A stretch of 64,000 bases of DNA from Micromonospora andamanensis (lineage in GTDB: Bacteria > Actinomycetota > Actinomycetes > Mycobacteriales > Micromonosporaceae): assembly GCF_016863495.1 (NCBI RefSeq), contig NZ_BOOZ01000023.1, forward strand, positions 62,001 to 126,000, in the 5' to 3' direction. Made by a program: the position numbers and the translations under genes. Below are positions 15,530 to 24,522 of this stretch, piece after piece; position 1 is the first letter of the stretch, and each line of letters starts with the position of its first letter. Below the pieces are notes generated by a model. That model saw only the letters and a program-made list of their open reading frames with translations. It had not been told where the DNA came from and did not search any database.

Positions 15530-16214
15530 CGGCGGCGTACCCGACGCCACGATGGGTCCGGATCACGCTGGCCGCGCCGAGCTTCGCCCGGACCTGCGCC
15601 ACGTGCACGTCGACGGTACGGGTGCCGGCGTGCGCCGCGTATCCCCAGACCGCGGCCAGCAGCTCCTCCCGCGAGAAGACCCGGCCCGGCCGGCTCATCA
15701 GGTGGGCCAGCAGATCGAACTCGGTGGAGGTGAGTTGCACCGGGGCACCGTCGGCGGTGACCGACCTGCGGTCCGGGTCGACGGTGACCCGGCCGAGCAC
15801 GACGGGCTGCCCGGCACCGACCGGTGGGCCGGCGGCCCGGCGCAACACCGCCCGCAGTCGGGCCACGAGTTCGCGAGGGCTGAACGGCTTGGTGACGTAG
15901 TCGTCGGCCCCCAGCTCCAGGCCGACCACGCGGTCCACCTCGTCGTCGCGCGCGGTGAGGAAGATGACAGGCGTCCAGTCACCCGCCTCGCGCAGCCGGC
16001 GGCAGATCTCGGTGCCGGGCAGCCCCGGCAGGGCGATGTCGAGTACGCAGGCCACCGGGCGCAACCGGCGGGCCGCCGCGAGACCGGCGCTGCCGTCCCG
16101 TTCGACGTGGACGCCGAAACCGTCCCGGCTGAGGTAGAGCCGGACCAGGTCGGCGATGCTCGGTTCGTCCTCCACCACGAGGACCAGCCCGCGTTGCGGG
16201 TTCTCGGTGGTCAC
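15522..16214 (-). CDS. Response regulator, OmpR/PhoB family
   Basis: 230 residues. Receiver domain with acidic pocket VVEDEPS (about 14-19), phospho-Asp 59 in CVLDIALPG, switch Thr in FLTAR, and VTKPFSPRELVARL. It is followed by a winged-helix output domain (LTSTEFDLLAHLMSRPGRVFSREELLAAVWGY, TRTVDVHVAQVRAKLG, IRTHRGVGYA). Complete. Partner of the kinase whose start overlaps this gene's stop. Target genes cannot be read from sequence; the adjacent lipoprotein gene is the nearest candidate. Confidence 0.96.
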   Translation of the reverse strand: MTTENPQRGLVLVVEDEPSIADLVRLYLSRDGFGVHVERDGSAGLAAARRLRPVACVLDIALPGLPGTEICRRLREAGDWTPVIFLTARDDEVDRVVGLELGADDYVTKPFSPRELVARLRAVLRRAAGPPVGAGQPVVLGRVTVDPDRRSVTADGAPVQLTSTEFDLLAHLMSRPGRVFSREELLAAVWGYAAHAGTRTVDVHVAQVRAKLGAASVIRTHRGVGYAADG

Positions 16215-16284
16215 TGGGCCATGATTGCCGATCGACGGGACCCGGCAGCGTCAGGCTGTGTTCGGATTCGGTAAGAAGACCCGG

Positions 16285-16794
16285 TCAGCCGGCCACGACG
16301 GGCTGGAAGGCGACAGGTCGGGCGGCGGGCGCTTCGGCGACGGTGGCCACGATCCGTGGCTGTGCTCTGCGTACCCGGGTGCGGAAGGCGTGATTGAGCA
16401 ACGCGTCCAGCTGCCACACCTGCTTCGGCTGCTGGGTGCGGATCAGGAAGCGCTCCCGGATGCCGTCGATCGCGGTGGCGGCCAGCTCCACGCAGTGCAG
16501 TCGCGGGTCGGGGCTCCAGGTGACGTGGCTCAGCTCGCGCAGCTCCGTGTTGAGGTGCAGGCGGAGCCGGTGCAACACGCGGGTCTGCCGGGTGACGACG
16601 AGCCGTCGATGGGTGAGCAGCAGCAGATACTCCCCGTTGACCGGCCGGTCGGGCCGGCTGCACCGGGTGACCAGGATGGTGGCGTCGCCGGAGCCCACGC
16701 AGCGACGGAACACCGGCATGTGCCGGCTGGCGGTCTGCACCGCCAGGCCGGCCTCGGCGGCGGCCGGAAGGAACGTTCGGGAGAAGACGTCCAT
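16285..16794 (-). CDS. Conserved-looking hypothetical protein, possibly PH-like
   Basis: 169 residues, no signal peptide or membrane segment. The central part alternates short hydrophobic strands with charges (EYLLLLTHRRLVVTRQTRV, LRLHLNTELRELSHVTWSPDPRL, HCVELAATAIDGIRERFLIRT). This 'readout of strands with a TxxRLvvt...l...i..v' pattern is reminiscent of bacterial PH-like (GRAM/bPH) domains. The last 30 residues look disordered and Ala/Val-rich. Codon use fits its neighbours. It is 70 bp upstream of the response regulator, same direction, and may or may not be cotranscribed. I do not recognise a family with confidence. Confidence 0.6.
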   Translation of the reverse strand: MDVFSRTFLPAAAEAGLAVQTASRHMPVFRRCVGSGDATILVTRCSRPDRPVNGEYLLLLTHRRLVVTRQTRVLHRLRLHLNTELRELSHVTWSPDPRLHCVELAATAIDGIRERFLIRTQQPKQVWQLDALLNHAFRTRVRRAQPRIVATVAEAPAARPVAFQPVVAG

Positions 16795-16903
16795 GCCCTG
16801 CCCAACGACCCTGCCCGCACCGTGACATGCCCAACGAACATGCTTTCTGCAATTTCCACACCCACCTACCCGCCCACCGCCTCTCCGGCTGGGGTGGGGT
16901 GGG

Positions 16904-18076
16904 TCAGAGGAGTTCGAGGATCGTGGCGTTGGCCATGCCGCCGCCTTCGCACATGGTCTGTAGGCCGTAGCGGATGTTGTTGTCGCGCATGTGGGCGAGC
17001 ATCGTGGTCATGATCCGGGCACCGGAGCCGCCGAGTGGATGGCCGAGGGCGATCGCTCCGCCGCGCGGATTGAGCCGCTCCGGGTCCGCCTCGGTCTCCG
17101 CCAACCAGGCCAGCGGTACCGGGGCGAACGCCTCGTTCACCTCGTACACCCCGATCTCCTCGATGCCCAGCCCCGCGCGGCGCAGCGCCTTCGCGGTCGC
17201 CGGGATCGGCGCGGTGAGCATGGCGACCGGATCGTCGGCCGCCACCACTGCGGTGTGGATGCGGGCCAGCGGGCGCAGCCCGTGCCGGCTGGCCCACTCG
17301 CTCGTGGTGACCGCGAGCGCGGCGGCACCGTCGGAGATCTGCGAGGCCGAACCGGCGGTGACCACACCGTCGGGGCGGAACGGAGTGGGCAGCTCGCCCA
17401 GCTTCTCCAGTGAGGTGTCCCGCCTGATGCCCTCGTCCACCGCGAACTTGCCGCCGTCGGCGAGCGCCACCGGGGCGAGTTCGGCCTCGAAGGCGCCCGC
17501 GTCCTGCGCGGCGGCGGCCTTCTCGTGGCTGGCCAGGGCGAACTCGTCGAGCTGAGTGCGGGACAGCCGCCATCGTCTGGCGATCAGCTCCGCGCCCACG
17601 CCCTGGTTGAAGGGGAGCGCGGAGTCCTCGGCGACTCCCTCGACCCCCCGGTAGCGGGCCAGGATCTGCTCGCTGAACGGCATTCCACCGGCCACACTGG
17701 AGCCCATCGGCACCCGGGTCATCGACTCCACGCCCCCCGCGACGACCAGGTCCGCCTGCCCGGAGAGCACGGTGGCCGCGGCGAAGTGCAGTGCCTGCTG
17801 GCTGGACCCGCACTGCCGGTCCAGCGTGGTGCCGGGCACCGACTCGGGCCAGCCGGCGGCCAGTACGCCGTTCCGGGCGATGTTCCACGACTGCTCACCG
17901 ACCTGCGAGACGCAGCCCCAGATCACGTCGTCCACCTGGGCCGGATCGATCCCGGTGCGTTCGGCGAGGGCGCGCAGCACGTGCGCGGACAGATCCACCG
18001 GGTGCACCGTGGCCAGGCTGCCCTTGCGCCGCCCGACCGGGGTGCGCACCGCACCGACGATAACCGCGTCACTCAT
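16904..18076 (-). CDS. Thiolase (acetyl-CoA acyltransferase)
   Basis: 390 residues from ATG 18076, preceded by GGGGAG. All catalytic parts are present: the acylated Cys 89 in LDRQCGSSQQAL, NEAF region VNEAFAPVPLAW, His in NPRGGAIALGHPLGGSGAR, and the C-terminal catalytic Cys in MCEGGGMANATILELL. It either condenses acetyl-CoA or carries out the final thiolysis of beta-oxidation; sequence alone does not separate biosynthetic from degradative thiolases, though the 390-residue length and DRQCGSS favour the FadA-like acyl-CoA type. Cytoplasmic tetramer by family. Single gene, divergent from the PH-domain gene. Confidence 0.94.
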   Translation of the reverse strand: MSDAVIVGAVRTPVGRRKGSLATVHPVDLSAHVLRALAERTGIDPAQVDDVIWGCVSQVGEQSWNIARNGVLAAGWPESVPGTTLDRQCGSSQQALHFAAATVLSGQADLVVAGGVESMTRVPMGSSVAGGMPFSEQILARYRGVEGVAEDSALPFNQGVGAELIARRWRLSRTQLDEFALASHEKAAAAQDAGAFEAELAPVALADGGKFAVDEGIRRDTSLEKLGELPTPFRPDGVVTAGSASQISDGAAALAVTTSEWASRHGLRPLARIHTAVVAADDPVAMLTAPIPATAKALRRAGLGIEEIGVYEVNEAFAPVPLAWLAETEADPERLNPRGGAIALGHPLGGSGARIMTTMLAHMRDNNIRYGLQTMCEGGGMANATILELL

Positions 18077-18204
18077 GTCTACTCCCCGGTAACTTGGGCT
18101 GCTCCCGATCCTACGCCCACCCGGTCCGACCGCCCCGCCCCCGCCTCGCCGGTCGGCACCTCCGGGTGGCTGCCGGTGCGCGGCGGCGCTGGCATGCTGG
18201 TGCG

Positions 18205-18645
18205 GTGGCGTACGACACGATCGCACAGCAGTGGCGGGTGCCCCCGGCCCTGCCGGTGCTCAAACTGGCTGCGGCAGCGGCCCTGCTCACCCTGGGGGTT
18301 CTGCTCGCCGAGGGCGACCCGCTCCGGCCGGTGCTCGGCGGGTTGGCCGCGGCGATCCTCACCGGGTGGGGCCTGCGGGACCTGGTCGCGCCGGTCCGGC
18401 TGGCGGTGGACGCCACAGGCATCACCGTGCCGGCCGGGCTGCTGAACCGACGGCATCTGCCCTGGCCCGCAGTGCAGACCATCGAGGTGCAACGGTCCGG
18501 GCGGGCGCTCGCCGGGCCGACGCTGGAGATCGACGCGGGCGAGTCACTGCACCTGTTCAGCCGGCTCGATCTCGGTGCCGATCCGGCCGAGGTCGCCGAC
18601 GCATTGTACGCCGCCCGGGCCGGGAAGCCCGACGGCACCGGCTGA
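18205..18645 (+). CDS. Small membrane protein with bacterial PH (bPH_6-type) domain
   Basis: 146 residues from GTG 18205 (VAYDTIAQQWRVPP). Two hydrophobic helices (LPVLKLAAAAALLTLGVLLAEG and LGGLAAAILTGWGL) are followed by a short beta domain: VRLAVDATGITVPAGLLNRRHLPWPAVQTIEVQ. The D-x-x-G-[IL] then 'W..V..I.V' pattern marks the actinobacterial low-molecular-weight 'PH domain-containing' proteins (CFP-6-like). The family has no established biochemical role. Longer upstream starts would add a Pro/Arg-rich stretch unlike the family. Convergent with the rhomboid gene. Confidence 0.82.
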   Translation: MAYDTIAQQWRVPPALPVLKLAAAAALLTLGVLLAEGDPLRPVLGGLAAAILTGWGLRDLVAPVRLAVDATGITVPAGLLNRRHLPWPAVQTIEVQRSGRALAGPTLEIDAGESLHLFSRLDLGADPAEVADALYAARAGKPDGTG

Positions 18646-18704
18646 TCCCCCGCCCGGGGCAGGCGACGTGACCTACCGTCAAGCGCGGCCCGGGGCGACG
18701 GTGG

Positions 18705-19616
18705 TCAGCCCAGCAGCGCGGCGGTCCGGACCAGGGCCATCCCGAGCAGCACCACCACGATGATCGCGCCACCGCCGAACTGCACAAGTGTGCGGCGCGA
18801 CCGCGGCGCGTACGCCAGCACCAGGGCCATCAGCGCGCCGAACACCAGGCCACCCAGGTGACCGGCGATCGAGATCTGCGGCACGGTGAAGGTGAAGATC
18901 AGGTTGATCACCAGGATGGGCAGGATGGCCGAGGTGTCCCGCCCGAGCCGTCGCATGATCACGAAGATCGCCGCGAAGAGGCCGAAGATGGCGGTCGACG
19001 CTCCCGCCGACATCTGGTTGGGCGCGCTGAACACGTAGACCGCGACGTTGCCGCCGAAGCCGGCGATGAAGTAGAGCGCGGCGAAACGCAGCGGCCCGAG
19101 CACCGCCTCCAGCGAGCGGCCGAGCACCCACAGCGCCCACATGTTCAGCAGCAGGTGCACCACGCCGTAGTGCAGGAACATCGCGGTGATCAGGCGGTAC
19201 CACTGGCCCTCGGCGACGCCGCCGACGGTGCCGTCGAGGAACATCGCCCGACCCAGCACCGCACCCCACTCGGTCAACGGGGTGCTGCCGCCCATCAGCC
19301 CGCCGAAACCGTTGCCGCCGGCCGCCGCGTCCCCGCCCCGGTCGGAGGCGATCGAGACAAGCATCACCAGCAGGTTGAGGGCGATCAGGGTCTTGGTCAC
19401 GTAGCCGTGTCGGCCGACGACACCGCCACCGAAGGCGGTACGCGCCGGCCGTACGCTGCGGCGGCCCTCCGACACGCACTCCGGGCACTGGAACCCGACC
19501 GAGGCTTCGTTCATGCAGTCCGGGCAGATCGACCTGTCGCACCGGGTGCAACGGACGTACGTCTCCCGTCCGGGGTGGCGGTAGCAGGCCGGCGTGGTCG
19601 GCGGGGACTCGCTCAT
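18705..19616 (-). CDS. Rhomboid-family intramembrane serine protease with N-terminal zinc finger
   Basis: 303 residues. The N-terminal 50 residues hold a B-box-like zinc finger (CYRHPGRETYVRCTRCDRSICPDC...FQCPEC). Then six membrane helices carry the rhomboid signature: HLLLNMWALW (Asn 158), the nucleophile GASTAIFGLF (Ser 207), and AGHLGGLVFG (His 253). It cleaves transmembrane proteins within the membrane; substrates are unknown. The zinc finger is common in actinobacterial rhomboids. It lies next to the cyclophilin gene on the same strand. The two genes are often found near the replication origin in actinobacteria, which agrees with other signals in this window. Confidence 0.95.
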   Translation of the reverse strand: MSESPPTTPACYRHPGRETYVRCTRCDRSICPDCMNEASVGFQCPECVSEGRRSVRPARTAFGGGVVGRHGYVTKTLIALNLLVMLVSIASDRGGDAAAGGNGFGGLMGGSTPLTEWGAVLGRAMFLDGTVGGVAEGQWYRLITAMFLHYGVVHLLLNMWALWVLGRSLEAVLGPLRFAALYFIAGFGGNVAVYVFSAPNQMSAGASTAIFGLFAAIFVIMRRLGRDTSAILPILVINLIFTFTVPQISIAGHLGGLVFGALMALVLAYAPRSRRTLVQFGGGAIIVVVLLGMALVRTAALLG

Positions 19617-19808
19617 CGCTGGCCCCAGATGCCCGAGCGCTCAGTCATGCGAGCAAAGGTACCCCGAGCCACCACTCAGGCGGGCCGAGGCGTGCCCCGG
19701 TCAGTGATCGGTCCGGACACGACATCGGTGTCCGGACCGATCACCAACTGTGGCGGCTGTCGCCTGGTCCCGCCGCCGCCCCGCGTGACGCCGGTCCCGG
19801 GCGCCAGG

Positions 19809-20336
19809 TCAGGCGGAACGCTCGATCTCGACGCGCTCGATGACGACGTCCTGCAGCGGCCGGTCGCTGGGGCCGGTCGGCGTGTTCGCGATCGCCTCGA
19901 CGATCTTCGCGGACTGCTCGTCGGCGACCTGCCCGAAGATGGTGTGCCGGTTGTTCAGGTGCGGCGTCGGCGAGACGGTGATGAAGAACTGCGAGCCGTT
20001 GGTGCCCGGCCCGGCGTTCGCCATCGCCAGCAGGTACGGCCGGTCGAAGCGCAGCTCGGGGTGGAACTCGTCGGCGAAGGTGTAGCCCGGACCGCCCCGG
20101 CCGGTCCCGGTCGGGTCGCCCATCTGGACCATGAAGCCGCTGATCACCCGGTGCGAGATGGTGCCGTCGTAGTACGGGCCGTTGCCCGGCTGGCCGGTAC
20201 GCGGGTCGGTGTACTCGCGGGTGCCCTCGGCCAACTCGACGAAGTTGCGGACGGTCTTCGGGGCGTGGTTGCCGAAGAGCTCCAGCCGGATCGGGCCGGC
20301 ATTGGTGTGCAGGGTGGCGTAGACAGCCTCGGCCAC
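19809..20336 (-). CDS. Peptidyl-prolyl cis-trans isomerase, cyclophilin type
   Basis: 175 residues, cytoplasmic (no signal). The cyclophilin core is intact: ISHRVISGFMVQMGDPTGTGRGGPGY (catalytic Arg in FHRVI-like HRVIS), LAMANAGPGTNGSQFFIT, and HLNNRHTIFGQV. It catalyses proline isomerisation in protein folding. The start is the GTG at 20336, preceded by GAGGAG. Single-domain cytosolic version of normal length. Divergent from the DUF5324-like gene, with about 115 bp between. Confidence 0.96.
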   Translation of the reverse strand: MAEAVYATLHTNAGPIRLELFGNHAPKTVRNFVELAEGTREYTDPRTGQPGNGPYYDGTISHRVISGFMVQMGDPTGTGRGGPGYTFADEFHPELRFDRPYLLAMANAGPGTNGSQFFITVSPTPHLNNRHTIFGQVADEQSAKIVEAIANTPTGPSDRPLQDVVIERVEIERSA

Positions 20337-20452
20337 GGGTACTCCTCACTCGTTGGTCAGTTCCATGCGGATCCTCCCATGTGCCCGATCTGGACATGCG
20401 GAGGCATCCGAAGGTGGAGGATGAGACAGAGCAACTCCCAGGAGGTGGGACC

Positions 20453-21193
20453 GTGTTTGGAACTTGGCGGCGAAAGACCCAGGCGCAGTTGGCCAGGGCC
20501 GAACTGAACCGCAGCATCGGTCACCTGAGGCAGGCCGCCACGCACGCCGCGAGGGGAGCCGGCGACACGGTCGGCCCACGATTCCACGCAGCCCGCGGCG
20601 CTGTGGCACCGACCGCCGTCGTCGTCCGGGACCGGGCATCGAGCGGCCTCGCGACGACGGCCGCAGCTCTCGCGCCGCTCGCGCTGGCCGTCCGTCATGC
20701 GCAGTCCGACGCGGCCGATCGGGCCGCCAAGGGGAAGAAGGCCGCAGTTGCCAAGCAGGCCGCGGTCAGTAGGAAGGCGAAGAAGATGAAGGCGAAGAAG
20801 AAGTCCCGCCGGAGCGGGACCATGGTGGGCCTGCTGGCCGCCGGCGTGGTGGCCGGACTGGCCGGTGCGATGGCCCTGCGGCGGCACCGCGAGCAGCAGG
20901 AGTGGGCCGAGTACGACGCGGGTGCCGCGCTTGAGCCGATGCACCAGGAGGTGGAGACCATCGAGGTGCGTACGTCCGGCCCGGCCGGCGCCGGCAAGGT
21001 CTCGACCGGAGCGGGCAGCTCGGCGGTGGCCGGTGGCGACAGCGCCTCCACCACCCCCACCGCGACCGCGCCGTCCACGGTCACCCCCACCGGCAAGGTC
21101 CCCTCGGTCGCCGAGGGTGCCCGCACCACCACCGGCCGCCCCGCCGACGACCTCAGCAAGGCCACCAACCACAAGTCCAACACCCGCTCCTGA
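20453..21193 (+). CDS. DUF5324-like membrane-anchored protein
   Basis: 246 residues from GTG 20453, which has GGAGGTGGGA directly upstream; an earlier in-frame ATG at 20381 lacks a ribosome site. The N-terminal half is Ala/Arg-rich and helical, followed by a lysine cluster (SRKAKKMKAKKKSRR), one membrane helix (GTMVGLLAAGVVAGLAGAMALRR), and an acidic then Thr/Ser/Ala-rich disordered tail ending NHKSNTRS. This architecture matches the actinobacterial DUF5324 type: cytoplasmic basic head, single anchor, low-complexity tail. Function unknown. The lysine-rich patch could contact DNA or anionic lipid. It is followed by the family A palindrome. Confidence 0.75.
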   Translation: MFGTWRRKTQAQLARAELNRSIGHLRQAATHAARGAGDTVGPRFHAARGAVAPTAVVVRDRASSGLATTAAALAPLALAVRHAQSDAADRAAKGKKAAVAKQAAVSRKAKKMKAKKKSRRSGTMVGLLAAGVVAGLAGAMALRRHREQQEWAEYDAGAALEPMHQEVETIEVRTSGPAGAGKVSTGAGSSAVAGGDSASTTPTATAPSTVTPTGKVPSVAEGARTTTGRPADDLSKATNHKSNTRS

Positions 21194-21225
21194 CCGTTCC
21201 CCTCCCATCCCCCACCCCCACCCGG

Positions 21226-21286
21226 GTTGATCATGAAGTTGTTGCCGCGTTCACCTGCGTGTCGCGGCAACAACTTCATGGTCGAC
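21226..21286. repeat. Long intergenic palindrome, family A, second copy
   Basis: Arms 21226-21249 and 21263-21286 match at 22 of 24 positions. The outer part GTTGATCATGA is identical to the palindrome at 3161-3221, while the inner arm (GTTGTTGCCGCG) differs but is symmetric, so the two copies evolve with compensation. It separates the convergent DUF5324-like and corA genes. Confidence 0.88.
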
Positions 21287-21319
21287 GCCGACAGCGGGAG
21301 GGTGGGTGGGTGGTGGGGG

Positions 21320-22504
21320 TCAGAGCCAGTCGTTGCGGCGGAACCAGCGGTAGAGGGCCAGGGACGTGGCGAGCATCAGGGCCAGCACCCCTGGATAGCC
21401 GTAGGTCCACTTCAGCTCCGGCATGAAATCGAAGTTCATGCCGTACACGCCGGCTATCGCCGTCCACACCGCAGCGATGGCAGCCCACGCGGCGATCTTG
21501 CGCATGTCGTTGTTCTGGTCGACTGTCACCTGCGCCAGCCGCGCCTGCAGGATCGAGTTCAGCAGGTCGTCGTAGGAGTTGACCTGCTCGACGGTGCGGC
21601 TGAGGTGGTCCTGCACGTCCCGGAAGTAGCGGCGTACCTCCTTGGGCACGTCCCGGTTCATCTGGGTGGTCAGCGACAGTAGCGGGCGCTGCAACGGCAT
21701 CACGGCCCGCTTGAACTCGACGAGTTCCCGCTTCATCTGGTAGATCCGCTGGATCCGGCCGCTGGTCTGGCGGTCGAACACCTCCGTCTCCAGCACGTCC
21801 ATGTCGTCCTCAAGCTGGTCGGCGACCTCCAGGTAGAGGTCCACGACCCGGTCCGTGATCGCATACGCGACGGCCCAGGGACCGTTCAGCAGCAGTTCCC
21901 GGCGAGCTTCCAACTCCTCGCGGACGGGTGCCAACCGGCAGGCGTCGCCGTGCCGGACACTGATCACGAACTGCGGACCGATGAAGAGCATCACCTGCCC
22001 GGTCTCCACCACCTCGGAGTTCTCCGTCAGCTCGGTGTGCTCGCAGTACCGGGCGGTGCGCAGCACCAGGAAGCTGACCTCGCCGAAACGTTCCAGCTTC
22101 GGCCGCTGCTGGGCCTTCACCGCGTCCTCGACAGCCAGCTCGTGCAGCCCGTAGGTGGTGGCGATGGCGGTCATCTCGGCCAGCTCCGGCTCGTGCAGGC
22201 CGAGCCACACGAAACCTGACTCGACGCCTCGGGCCGCAGCCAGCGCGTCGGCGTAGTCCCAGTCGCCGGCCTGCCGCTTACCGTCGAGGTAGAGCGCGCA
22301 GTCGACCACCGCGCTGCGGCGCTCGTCGGCCGGCGTCCGGCCGGGCTGCGATCCGTCCGGGCTGAGTCGACGCGTCACGGCCCGCATCGGCGACCAGTTC
22401 CGGGGGCGCAGGGTACGGCCGCCGTTGGCGCTCGCGGTCCGGTTGCCCTCGGTGGCCGGGCCGTCCGGGGGAGTCGTCCCCGGACGCTGCGTCCGCTCAG
22501 TCAT
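21320..22504 (-). CDS. corA: CorA-family magnesium/cobalt transporter
   Basis: 394 residues from ATG 22504 (GTG 22507 is adjacent; GGAGGG upstream). A long soluble N-terminal domain (alpha/beta then a long helix with EDDMDVLETEVF and SGRIQRIYQMKRELVEFKRAV) leads to two C-terminal membrane helices with the selectivity signature GMNFDFMPEL, ending in RWFRRNDWL, where basic residues close the pore mouth. This is the standard CorA pentamer subunit importing Mg2+ or divalent metal. An unusual-for-E. coli but common-in-actinobacteria N-terminal extension of about 60 residues is disordered. Convergent with the DUF5324-like gene. Confidence 0.95.
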   Translation of the reverse strand: MTERTQRPGTTPPDGPATEGNRTASANGGRTLRPRNWSPMRAVTRRLSPDGSQPGRTPADERRSAVVDCALYLDGKRQAGDWDYADALAAARGVESGFVWLGLHEPELAEMTAIATTYGLHELAVEDAVKAQQRPKLERFGEVSFLVLRTARYCEHTELTENSEVVETGQVMLFIGPQFVISVRHGDACRLAPVREELEARRELLLNGPWAVAYAITDRVVDLYLEVADQLEDDMDVLETEVFDRQTSGRIQRIYQMKRELVEFKRAVMPLQRPLLSLTTQMNRDVPKEVRRYFRDVQDHLSRTVEQVNSYDDLLNSILQARLAQVTVDQNNDMRKIAAWAAIAAVWTAIAGVYGMNFDFMPELKWTYGYPGVLALMLATSLALYRWFRRNDWL

Positions 22505-22507
22505 CAC

Positions 22508-22839
22508 GCCCTCCCCCCGCCGGCTGCGGCTTGCAGGTTACGCCGCCGCAGCGATCATGGCCGAGCGGCAGGGGTGGCGCCGGACGGACCGGACCGCATC
22601 GGGGGGTGAAGGGGCGATCCGGCCCGCCCGGCGCCGTGGGGGCGGGGGGTTGTGCTGGCCGCGTCACACCAGCGCGTGGTCGGCCGGGCCGCACCGGTAC
22701 CGAAAACGTGACGGGTGCGGCCGCCCCGACTTCCGGTACGCGTGGTGAGTGACGCTCGCAGCATTGTGGGCCCCTGGTCGCTCCAGCGGGAGACCCGGGC
22801 CGGCCGGTATCGCCGTTCTGTCGGAAAGCCGACAGAATT
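22508..22839. other. 332-bp stretch without a gene, between corA and the aminotransferase gene
   Basis: No frame here has credible length or ribosome site. The right end holds a hairpin that probably terminates the aminotransferase transcript (22816-22837). The left end would hold the corA promoter. The middle is very G-rich with several short inverted repeats (for example around the two GGTACC/GGTACG sequences at 22695-22742); I see nothing more in it. Confidence 0.6.
22816..22837 (-). terminator. Terminator of the aminotransferase gene
   Basis: TTCTGTCGG-AAAG-CCGACAGAA: perfect 9-bp stem with a 4-base loop, two bases beyond the stop codon of the minus-strand gene. Confidence 0.8.
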
Positions 22840-23934
22840 TCAGCCCCGCACCGCAGTCATCGCCTCGGCCAGCCGTCGAACGCCCTCGTCGATCCGATCC
22901 GCAGTGACCGCCGAGAAGGCCAACCGCAACGCGTGCCGACCACCGTCGATCACGAAATCGCTGCCCTTGACCACCGCGACTCCGCGCTCGGCCGCTGCCG
23001 GGGCGAGCCGGTCGACCTCGACGTCCGCCGGCAACTCGACCCAGAGGAAGTAGCCGCCGTCCGGCTCCACGAACCGGGCCTCCGGAATGTGCCGGCGCAG
23101 CGACTCGGCGAGCACCGTGGCGCGCTCGCCGAGGGCCGCCCGGACCGTATCGATCGAACGCCCGATGTCCCCCGACACACAGAACTGGTGCACGATGGCC
23201 TGCGACACCATGCCGGGAGAGATGTAGAGGCTCGTCGCCCGCTTCGCGATGTCGCCGATCAGGTCCGCCGGGCCGACCAGGTATCCCACCCGGACCCCGG
23301 GGCATACGGTCTTGGTGAAGCTGGAGGCGTGCACCACCACGTCGCGGGTGTCCAACGACAGCATCGACGGCAGCGCCTCGCCCCGGAACCTGATGTCCGC
23401 GTACGGGTCGTCCTCGAAGATCGTGAAACCGAACTCCGCAGCCAGGTCGAGCAGCTCGCGACGCTTCTCCAGGGACAACGTCACACCGGCCGGGTTCTGG
23501 TAGTTCGGGATGACGTGGGCCAGCCGGGGGCGCACCCCGGACTCCAGCAGCTTGCGCAGCTCGGCAGTGTCGAGACCGTCCGGCTGGATCGTGACGGCGT
23601 GCAGCTCACTGCCCATGTTCCGCAGATTGAGCAGGGTGCGGTCGTAGGTGGGACGCTCCACCACCACCGCGTCACCGGGTCGGACCAGGTGATCGAAGAG
23701 GAAGGCGTCGGCCTGCAACGAGCCATTCGTGACCAGCACCTGCTCCGCCGCGACGCCATGCTTCTCGGCGATCCACTTCCGGAGCGGGAGGTAACCGACG
23801 GAGGTGCCGTACGCGGTCACCCCGGCGGGGTCGGCGTCGAAGGCGCGGACGGCGGCGGCCTTGAGCCCCTCGACATCGACGATGTCCAACGAGGGGGCGC
23901 CACGGGCAAAGGAGATCAGCTGCTCGGCGGTCAT
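22840..23934 (-). CDS. PLP-dependent aminotransferase, class I/II (2-aminoadipate/aromatic aminotransferase-like)
   Basis: 364 residues. Fold-type I features: PLP-stacking NGSLQADAFLFDHLV region, IPNYQNPAGVTLSLEKRRELLDLA (Asn/Tyr contacts), FEDDPYADIRFRG (Asp binding the pyridine N), and the Schiff-base Lys in SFTKTVCPGVRVGYLVGP. This subgroup includes LysN-type 2-aminoadipate aminotransferases and the catalytic domain of MocR regulators; there is no HTH here, so it is an enzyme. Substrate not determinable. TACGCT (minus strand, 23943-23948) eight bases before the ATG fits a leaderless transcript. Stands alone in the region. Confidence 0.9.
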   Translation of the reverse strand: MTAEQLISFARGAPSLDIVDVEGLKAAAVRAFDADPAGVTAYGTSVGYLPLRKWIAEKHGVAAEQVLVTNGSLQADAFLFDHLVRPGDAVVVERPTYDRTLLNLRNMGSELHAVTIQPDGLDTAELRKLLESGVRPRLAHVIPNYQNPAGVTLSLEKRRELLDLAAEFGFTIFEDDPYADIRFRGEALPSMLSLDTRDVVVHASSFTKTVCPGVRVGYLVGPADLIGDIAKRATSLYISPGMVSQAIVHQFCVSGDIGRSIDTVRAALGERATVLAESLRRHIPEARFVEPDGGYFLWVELPADVEVDRLAPAAAERGVAVVKGSDFVIDGGRHALRLAFSAVTADRIDEGVRRLAEAMTAVRG

Positions 23935-24063
23935 GGCTGTTCAGCGTACGGGCGGTGGTGGGCCGTACGCGGACGGCACGGCGATGTCCGCATCCTGAGC
24001 CACCGGGTCGGGTGAACGGCTGCGTCCCGGTGGACCACCCGCTCGCACCGGCTGTGTGGCAGA

Positions 24064-24522
24064 TCAGGCGGGCAGGCTCACCGGTTCGTCCATCGGCCGT
24101 CGCGAGGTCCCCGCCACCCGAAGGCCGAGGAGAGTCATCAACTGTCCCCAGTCGAAGTAGGACCGCCAGCCGGCGATCCGGCCCCGGCGCACCCGCACCA
24201 CATCCACCACCTCCCAGGAGACGTCCCGTCCGGTGGGCGCGACGGTGCCGAAGGGGGTGTGCAGCACACCTGTGTGGGTGCCGGTCAGCAGGTGCTCGAC
24301 AGCCGCGCCACCGGCGGTACGTACCGCGCCGAGCGGATCGACGCGCAGGTCGGGAAAGGCGCCGGTCCAGGTACGCAGCAGGGCCGGCAACTCGGTAGGA
24401 CGCACCGTCACGCCGGGCATGGCGTAACGGGCGTCCGTCGCGTACAGCTCCGGCAGGCGGGCCACGTCCCGCCGTAGGAGCATCTCGTACTGCTGCTGGA
24501 TCAACCAGTCCGCGCCGCGCAT
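24064..24522 (-). CDS. SnoaL-like / NTF2-fold protein (ester cyclase-like)
   Basis: 152 residues from ATG 24522 (GGGGAGGC upstream; adjacent GTG 24525 also possible). Pattern of the NTF2-like alpha+beta barrel: helix WLIQQQYEMLLRRDVARLPELYATDARYAMPG, ALLRTWTGAFPDLRVD, then strands GAAVEHLLTGTHTGVL and VVDVVRVRRGRIAGWRSYFDWGQLM. This resembles SnoaL-type polyketide cyclases and ester cyclases, but many such proteins are simple NTF2-like proteins of unknown role, and no cluster of biosynthetic genes is nearby. It is followed by the CBS protein gene. Confidence 0.8.
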   Translation of the reverse strand: MRGADWLIQQQYEMLLRRDVARLPELYATDARYAMPGVTVRPTELPALLRTWTGAFPDLRVDPLGAVRTAGGAAVEHLLTGTHTGVLHTPFGTVAPTGRDVSWEVVDVVRVRRGRIAGWRSYFDWGQLMTLLGLRVAGTSRRPMDEPVSLPA

